A program made the position numbers and the translations under genes. Shown one piece after another: positions 58,495 to 64,000 of a stretch of 64,000 bases of DNA (the stretch's first letter is position 1; every line of letters starts with the position of its first letter). A model generated the notes under the pieces. It did no database searches. It worked only from the letters and a program-made list of their open reading frames with translations, and was not told the origin of the DNA. The DNA comes from Halichondria panicea (Eukaryota > Porifera > Demospongiae > Suberitida > Halichondriidae). The stretch is from positions 5,134,646 through 5,198,645 of the forward strand of contig NC_087391.1 of the NCBI RefSeq assembly GCF_963675165.1. The letters are read 5' to 3'.

Positions 58495-58918
58495 CAGAGG
58501 AGGTCGGACATCACTTGAACTTTCACTAATTATGACCTTTTAATGACATTCCAGGCCAAATTGCTTTTCGTTTTTGCTGACTCAGCGTAGCGTCTACTGT
58601 ACTTCGCTAGTCTCTATTTTAGCCGCCCTCTAAAAGTTGGGCGGCCTACTCACGAGTCTATGTTATAGAGGGCGACTGATTCATGAGACAATATTCTGCA
58701 CGGTTTCTGTCGCTGAATCTATTGACAGCTAGTTGTGTTTGGTGTCTGTGATGGTTACTGGACCTAACCCTATCAGCACATAATACCTATACTAGCTAGA
58801 TCCGCCTAGATCTAGCCATGTTCTACTGCTGAGTCAGCAAAAACAAAAAGCAATTTGGCCTGGAATGTCATTAAAAGGTCATAATTAGTGAAAGTTCAAG
58901 TGATGTCCACCTCCTCTG
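58495..58918. mobile_element. Mutator-like non-autonomous element with about 92-bp terminal inverted repeats
   Basis: Ends C-A-G-A-G-G-A-G-G-T and complement extend into about 92 bp of near-perfect inverted repeat, with an interior of about 240 bp. AGATCAAAG is repeated on both sides (58486-58494 and 58919-58927). A 9-bp duplication with long inverted ends is typical of Mutator-like elements. No ORF. Confidence 0.8.
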
Positions 58919-59036
58919 AGATCAAAGAGTGTTTACTACTACTCAGTTGTAAATGGGTTGGATAACAGCTTCTAATCAATATGTGTTCATAGCACAAGCT
59001 ACCTGTACCATGCATATCTGTGTGTGTATTGTTATT

Positions 59037-59102
59037 GTACTACCTCGAGCAGTTCTATGTATCCCTCGGCCGGGGAATACATAGAACTGCCCTCGGTAGT
59101 AC
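59037..59102. repeat. 66-bp near-perfect hairpin
   Basis: Arms G-T-A-C-T-A-C-C plus A-G-T-T-C-T-A-T-G-T-A-T and their complements meet at C-G-G-C-C-G. Confidence 0.85.
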
Positions 59103-59413
59103 AAATCCAATACATCCTTGATATCCATGGTACAACTATTACATGTCATATAACAATGAAGGGTGTTTCGCTCCCATCAGATTCAGTATTGCACTCCTGG
59201 TCTAACCTGTTAGCTCACTATAATTACACTGAATCTGATTAGTAAAGTACCCTTCATTGTTTTATGACATGCAGGATGTGTGTAACCAGGAGACCTGCTG
59301 GTGTAGTATAAATTCCCAGAAATTGGTTAGTGCAGAATGTGTGGTTCAATGGTTGTGTGGTGTTGGGAATACTCCTGCATGATTAGACTCACAGAGACAA
59401 GCTAAACTAAGCC

Positions 59414-61099
59414 ATGGAGTTAGTTAACAACTGTTCCTACGATGTCAACACACAAAGACAGATCAGTGAAACAGGCAGAGAGAGTGAGATTGTTGAACAT
59501 GCTGATACAGAAACAAATGTTGACGTCCAAGAAAATCCTGCATACAATTTCAGAGCTAACAATGCGAGTGTTGAGTGTGGGGATGGAGAAGAGTACGAAG
59601 TGGCTGTGTACGACACAAATATCCCAATTGAGCCAAACCACGCCTACAATGTGCACAGCACCGGACAGTCGGATGAGGTCAGCGAGTACGAATTAGTTAT
59701 CCCAGTAGAGCCACTTCCGAGTTTGATTTCTCAACAAAACCATGCTTATAACATCGATATTACAGAGCCAGATGACACTGCATCTGTTGGTAGCTACGAG
59801 GAGATCTCAGAAAATACGAGATGGGTTTCAAAAAATGCGACTGAGCGATATTATGAAGAGATTCCTGCACAACAAAACTATCTGACACAATACCCTACTG
59901 AAGAAGAAGCAACTGTTCCACCATTGAAGGCTATCTGTAGCTTCTGGCAGGGAAAAGTAGAAGTGGCTGTCAGAATAACTATCCTAGTGGTAAGACAACT
60001 GTAGAACATAATTATTATGCCATTATTTACACGACAAAGGAAAACCCACAAAGACCATACACCATGCATGCACACACTTCTACCAATGCAGCTGGCAATT
60101 CTACTGATGGTGCTATACATTGCATCAGCTGGTCTGGCAATCATCCCAATTACTGGTCGGTTTTCATCGGCTCCTCTCACAACACTGATTATAGGAGGAA
60201 TTTTCCCATTCCAATTTGCTTGTGTAATTATCATGGAAATAATACACCTCTGCATCAGGACACGCAGGAAAAGGACAAGCAAATGTTTCCTCACATGGGT
60301 AAGGTACAGGCTATACGGTTACAGCGTATACATACAGCAAACAAACTATATATCTCTATTCATTGAGTGACTGACTATATACATCTGCGCATGTACATAC
60401 ATTGAAATAGCTATTATTGATACCCTCATCACATCACACTCTTATTGGGTGTACAATGTTCCAAAGTGAAGGCTTCGGGTAGCTTTGGAAAGCACATAAT
60501 CATGTGTGCTGTAGGGTAAATAAAAAAAAGTTGGCCAGTTTTGGGTATAGCTTCGCGAATTAAGTTCAGGAAGGCTTTCTTGAAATGTGAAACCAAAAAA
60601 AGCCTTAACCTTGTGATGTCAAACAAGTGTTCATTAACTTCGCAAATTTTGTTTGCCAACCTACCATAACACACACACACACACAGGACATTTTATACTG
60701 TTTCATGACAAGCTTCTTCTCACTGGTGTTCCTCGGAATATCAGCCTGGCTAACTGTAGAGTGGTCTATAACGAGTAATCCAGTAGAATATTTCCTCTTC
60801 ATTCTAATCACAGTAAGTTAATAACCTTACCTCCAGTTCCTACACAAAACTACTATTATTATAACATAACATCTTCTTCTAGCTTGGAAATAACTAATTT
60901 GCTAATGATTCAAACCTCACGTATTGTAGGCACATGCATGCACTCACACATTCAAGACAATCTTTTTGCTATCACACAATAAATGGCTGTAATTCCTACA
61001 CAGGTGCTGTGCTTCATCTTCATGGCTCTGTACATGCTCAGGGTTTGCTGGATTAGGGCAACCATTAGTATGAAGTGGGATTCAAGAATGGAAATATAA
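59414..61099 (+). CDS. Tyrosine-motif tetraspan protein E, four exons
   Basis: Exons 59414-59989, 60092-60298, 60687-60812 and 61004-61099, phase 0, 334 aa. The N-terminus carries Q-E-N-P-A-Y-N-F, P-N-H-A-Y-N-V, Y-E-L-V-I-P, Q-N-H-A-Y-N-I, Y-E-E-I-S-E and Y-Y-E-E-I-P. Next come C-S-F-W-Q-G-K-V-E-V-A and four predicted helices with a basic loop (R-T-R-R-K-R-T-S-K) after helix 2. Closest to D in both exon lengths and sequence; the tail is longer by seven residues. No disruption is seen. Confidence 0.78.
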
Positions 61100-61365
61100 A
61101 CCAAGGAAAATGAAAAGTAGTAAACAGCCTAGATTCGTAGCAATTACAATTTAACGCACACACACGTTGCACTATACTTTATTGCACACACACACTGTAT
61201 CTAACACCATTCAACTAGGATAAGCTAGTACATTCAAATATGGCGGACCTATTACACACATCATTTGACACAACATATAGGATGTACATGCAATAAGGGT
61301 TTTTTTCAAAGGTCACCACATTTACTAGCAAGCACACAAGTTCATGCTTCTCATAGAGAGAAGCC
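61100..61365. other. Spacer before tetraspan F, paralogous to the region before D
   Basis: Shares the same blocks as 55530-55931 (including A-T-A-T-G-G-C-G-G and A-G-G-A-T-G-T-A-C) but without the MITE, so it is the empty-site allele of that insertion. Confidence 0.75.
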
Positions 61366-61887
61366 ATGGAGATAGTTAACAACTGTTCCTACGGTGTCAA
61401 CACACAAAGACAGATCAGTGGAACAGGCAGAGAGAGTGAGATTGTCAACAATCTCAGAGCTAGTGTTGACCGTGGGGATGAAGGAAAGTACGAAAATGTT
61501 GTGTACAACTTCACTATCGATCGAGCCAAACCACACCTACAATGTGCACAGTACCCGACAGTCGGATGAGATCAGTGAAAGTGGTCAGTACGAATTAGTT
61601 ATCCCTACGGAGTCAGCTGCAAATGTGATTGTCCAACAAAACCAGGCTTACAACATCATTACTACACAGCCAGCAACTGATTGTAATTATGAGGAGATCC
61701 CAGAAAATATACAACCAAGCAATTTTATGAAGAGATTCCTGTGCAAAAAAACCATTTGACACAAGTCCCTGGGGAAGTAACAACACAAGCCCCTAAGAAA
61801 GTAACGACATCTGCTCTACCATTGAAGGCTATCTGTAGCTTCTGGCAAGGCAAAGCGGAAGTGGCTGTCAGAATAACTATTCTAATG
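61366..61887 (+). pseudogene. Tyrosine-motif tetraspan F, exon 1 only, frameshifted
   Basis: Starts like D (M-E-I-V-N-N-C-S) but the frame shifts near 61520 and again near 61710, where two extra bases follow A-A-T-A. The exon still ends in C-S-F-W-Q-G-K-A-E-V-A and a GTGAGA donor. Exons 2-4 are missing: directly after the donor comes a fragment of a family B MITE, then sequence matching that which follows the MITE downstream of gene D. A deletion between the exon 1 donor and the MITE explains this. Confidence 0.85.
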
Positions 61888-62912
61888 GTGAGATTTAGGT
61901 TTTGCGATTTTATTTTTCCTTGTAAAGTTCGCATAATCATATTCGATGCTCGCAAAACATTCTAGTAAAACAGTTGATGCAATGTATATATAGGCTCAAA
62001 GAGGTGGGTGGTTGTGTCTATAATAGGCAAATTTATATAATAGTTGTATAATTAGTGGAAACCTATATTATATCATGCAAAAACAATAATTATTGGGGAA
62101 CTTATATACTACATGCATGCACCAGGTGCTCCTGATTACACATCCTATAATTATATGTCATATATTTTCTGTTACACTTGCGTATTATATCGCACACAAA
62201 GGCCCGTTTTCATCTATACACGTACTATACTAGTTACTTTGCTTACACGCATCAGCATGATTGAATCCAATTAAGATAATTAAGTAAATCATTGCAAGCT
62301 TGCGTGCACACGAACAAAAAATGATTGTTTTGCCTGCGTGCAACACAATCAAAACAAACACAGAGTACTACACAATTTGGCCTGTACTGTAGGAGGTGGG
62401 TGGTTTTTAACAAGATTGCTGGCATGCATGGTAAGATATCTTAAGATTGGAACCTAGTACCGTATATCAAGTTTCGAATGCATAACGTTCTTCAAATTCA
62501 ATCGGAAAAAAGACGCAAAGAGTGAGCATGCACATGCAATTCGAAACGCAATCAGATTTGTACAGTGTCACTTGCATTCGAAACCCGATACATTACTAGG
62601 ATGTTTTGCGAGCATCAAATACATGCGAACCTTGATCAATTCGCAGCAATAAAATCGCAAAACCTACTAGTAAATACACACAATCTTTGCCAGAACACAA
62701 TAGTTAAATTGCAAAGGGCTGCTGATTTGGCTCATTCTCAAAGGTTTTTCACAAGCAAAATATTCTAGTAATACGATATACGGTATACATATCATCTAAA
62801 ACAACAAATACTTGACGTGCCAATATAGGGGAGTTATTTAACTCCCACTTGCAGAGCAGTCAGTCATAGCCACATTTACTAGTATAAACACACAGACTTA
62901 TAGAGACAAGCC
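61888..62912. other. Spacer between tetraspan F and G
   Basis: No exon is seen. It holds a family B MITE fragment (about 61893-61975), a stretch paralogous to 57963-58150, and an inverted family B copy at about 62591-62778. Confidence 0.6.
62591..62778. mobile_element. MITE family B, inverted copy
   Basis: Reverse-oriented relative to 41076-41293, with G-T-T-T-T-G-C-G-A-G-C-A-T-C near the left end. The termini are degraded; ends are approximate. Confidence 0.65.
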
Positions 62913-64000
62913 ATGGAGATAGTTAACAACTATTCTGACGGTGTCGGTACACAAAGACAGATCAGTGAAACAAGCAGAGAGAGTGAGATTGCTGAAGATG
63001 CTGTTACAGAAACAAATGTTGACATCCAAGAAAATCCTGCATACAATTTCAGAGCTAACGTTGAGAGTGTTGACTATGAGAATGGAGAAGAGTACGAAAA
63101 TGTTGTGTACAACTTTACAAATATCCCAATCGAGCCAAACCCTGCCTACAAGGTGCACAGCAACAGGCGGTTGGACGAAGTTAGTGAGTACGAATTAATC
63201 ATTCTTACAGAGTCACCTGCAAATGAGATTGTCCAACAAAACCAGGCTAATAACATTATTACTACACAGCAAGGTGATACTGCATCTGATTATAGCTATG
63301 AGGAGATCCCAGAAATTTCGACTGAGCAATTTTACCCAGAGCAACAAAACCCTTTGACACAAGCCCCTGAGGAAGTAACGACACAAGCCCCTGAGGAAGT
63401 AACGACACAAGCCCCTGAGGAAGTAATAACGACACAAGCCCCTGTAACGACACCTGTTTCGCCATTAAAGGCTATCTGTAGCTTCTGGCAAGGCAAAGTG
63501 GAAATAGCTGTCAGAATAACTATCTTAATGGTGAGATAATTGCACTGGTTTTAGAACATGCATGCCTACAACCAACCTATAGGACTACTGAAGTGCTAAA
63601 CCCTTGGCAGTTTTATGTCTTACAACCAGAGTGTTCTACAAAATTAATTATGTATAAGTAACTAACATGCAGAGGGCAAATATACATATACACTATACAA
63701 AAGACACTGAATCAGATTTGAATGCTATGACAAGGCTTTGAAACTGCATGCAGTGGTGCATGTCTGGCTAACATCAAAATTAAACTATAATAACTTGTTG
63801 TGTATAGATTGAGGCTATTCATGCTGTAAACGCAATGGCAGCCAGGTGAGCATGACTCAGAATCACACACAGACCAGGTGACTATACTATAACCAATGGC
63901 CACCGATGCGCCTCGGGTTAAAAAGAGGAATATTCAGTATTTTCTAGGGAGCTCTAGAATTCATAATTATGATAGCTATTATTATTATGATGTATCTATC
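62913..64000 (+). CDS. Tyrosine-motif tetraspan protein G, partial (exon 1 at 62913-63530)
   Basis: Exon 1 encodes 206 aa and ends at a GTGAGA donor in phase 0; exons 2-4 are not visible before the window ends. It carries Q-E-N-P-A-Y-N-F, P-N-P-A-Y-K-V, Y-E-L-I-I, Q-N-Q-A-N-N (here the tyrosine is replaced by Asn) and Y-E-E-I-P-E. A young 24-bp repeat encoding A-P-E-E-V-T-T-Q occurs three to four times near 63360-63445. It then has C-S-F-W-Q-G-K-V-E-I-A. Either it continues past 64000 or it lost exons 2-4 as F did. Confidence 0.65.
63580..63920. mobile_element. Partial copy of the intron 7 foldback element
   Basis: The left part (A-C-T-G-A-A-G-T-G-C-T-A-A) and the block G-C-T-G-T-A-A-A-C-G-C-A near 63823 match the element at 21492-22515, and the right end C-C-T-C-G-G-G-T-T-A also matches. 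The interior is diverged. It lies in intron 1 of tetraspan G. Confidence 0.55.

Larger units (their letters stand above)
57631..59413. other. Spacer between tetraspan D and E, rich in inverted repeats
   Basis: No exon is supported. It contains a family B MITE, a 424-bp long-terminal-inverted-repeat element, a 66-bp hairpin (59037-59102) and a larger inverted repeat (59141-59271) whose ends read C-A-T-G-T-C-A-T-A and complement. Confidence 0.6.

Overview
The window looks like animal nuclear DNA. Genes have spliced exons with GT-AG introns, CA/GT microsatellites are frequent, non-autonomous DNA transposons are common, and there are recognisable metazoan genes (POLR1C, a WDR62/MAPKBP1 relative, an aldose 1-epimerase, LRRK-type ROCO kinases). 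Compact genes, tandem ROCO kinases and several lineage-restricted families suggest an early-branching invertebrate, most likely a sponge. That placement is inference only.

Layout. (1) 0.4-14.8 kb: two tandem plus-strand ROCO kinases, each with three exons and the order ankyrin, LRR, Roc GTPase, COR, kinase, beta-propeller, PB1-like tail. (2) 15.1-17.9 kb: a six-exon aldose 1-epimerase. (3) 18.1-26.5 kb: POLR1C (RPAC1, shared Pol I/III subunit) in ten exons, with a single-exon multi-pass membrane-protein gene nested in intron 7. A four-exon secreted TIMP/NTR-like gene with a hydrophobic tail follows. (4) 20-43.8 kb: a tandem triplication of the block [POLR1C exons 6-10 + nested gene + TIMP-like gene + 3' end of a minus-strand gene]. 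Only the outermost copies of the two broken genes can be complete: POLR1C exons 1-5 exist only at the left end, and exons upstream of the WDR62/MAPKBP1-like 3' end exist only at the right end. In units 2 and 3 the POLR1C exons have decayed, but all three TIMP-like genes and two of the three nested genes are open. (5) 43.0-46.5 kb: the minus-strand WDR62/MAPKBP1-like gene, seen only from its last WD blade to its C-terminus. (6) 48.4-64 kb: a plus-strand tandem family of at least seven members (A-G) of a protein type I do not recognise. Each has a long cytoplasmic N-terminus carrying repeated tyrosine motifs (N-x-A-Y including NPAY, and YEEIP/YEVLP), a conserved C-S-F-W-Q-G-K segment, then four predicted membrane segments. 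A, B, D and E are intact, C is frameshifted, F is a deletion pseudogene and G runs off the window.

Family (6) is the best candidate for an undescribed system: it looks like a membrane-anchored phosphotyrosine scaffold that could recruit PTB and Src-type SH2 proteins. Other unusual signals are minisatellites built from a real splice donor (about 10-46 copies of a 32-bp unit containing the end of POLR1C exon 8 and its GTGAGC), tandem copies of a splice acceptor, a shared duplication junction with microhomology, an inverted POLR1C fragment, and transposon insertions with exact empty sites in neighbouring paralogous copies.

All exon boundaries were deduced by hand from splice consensus, reading-frame phase and paralogue comparison. 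No database search or alignment program was run.
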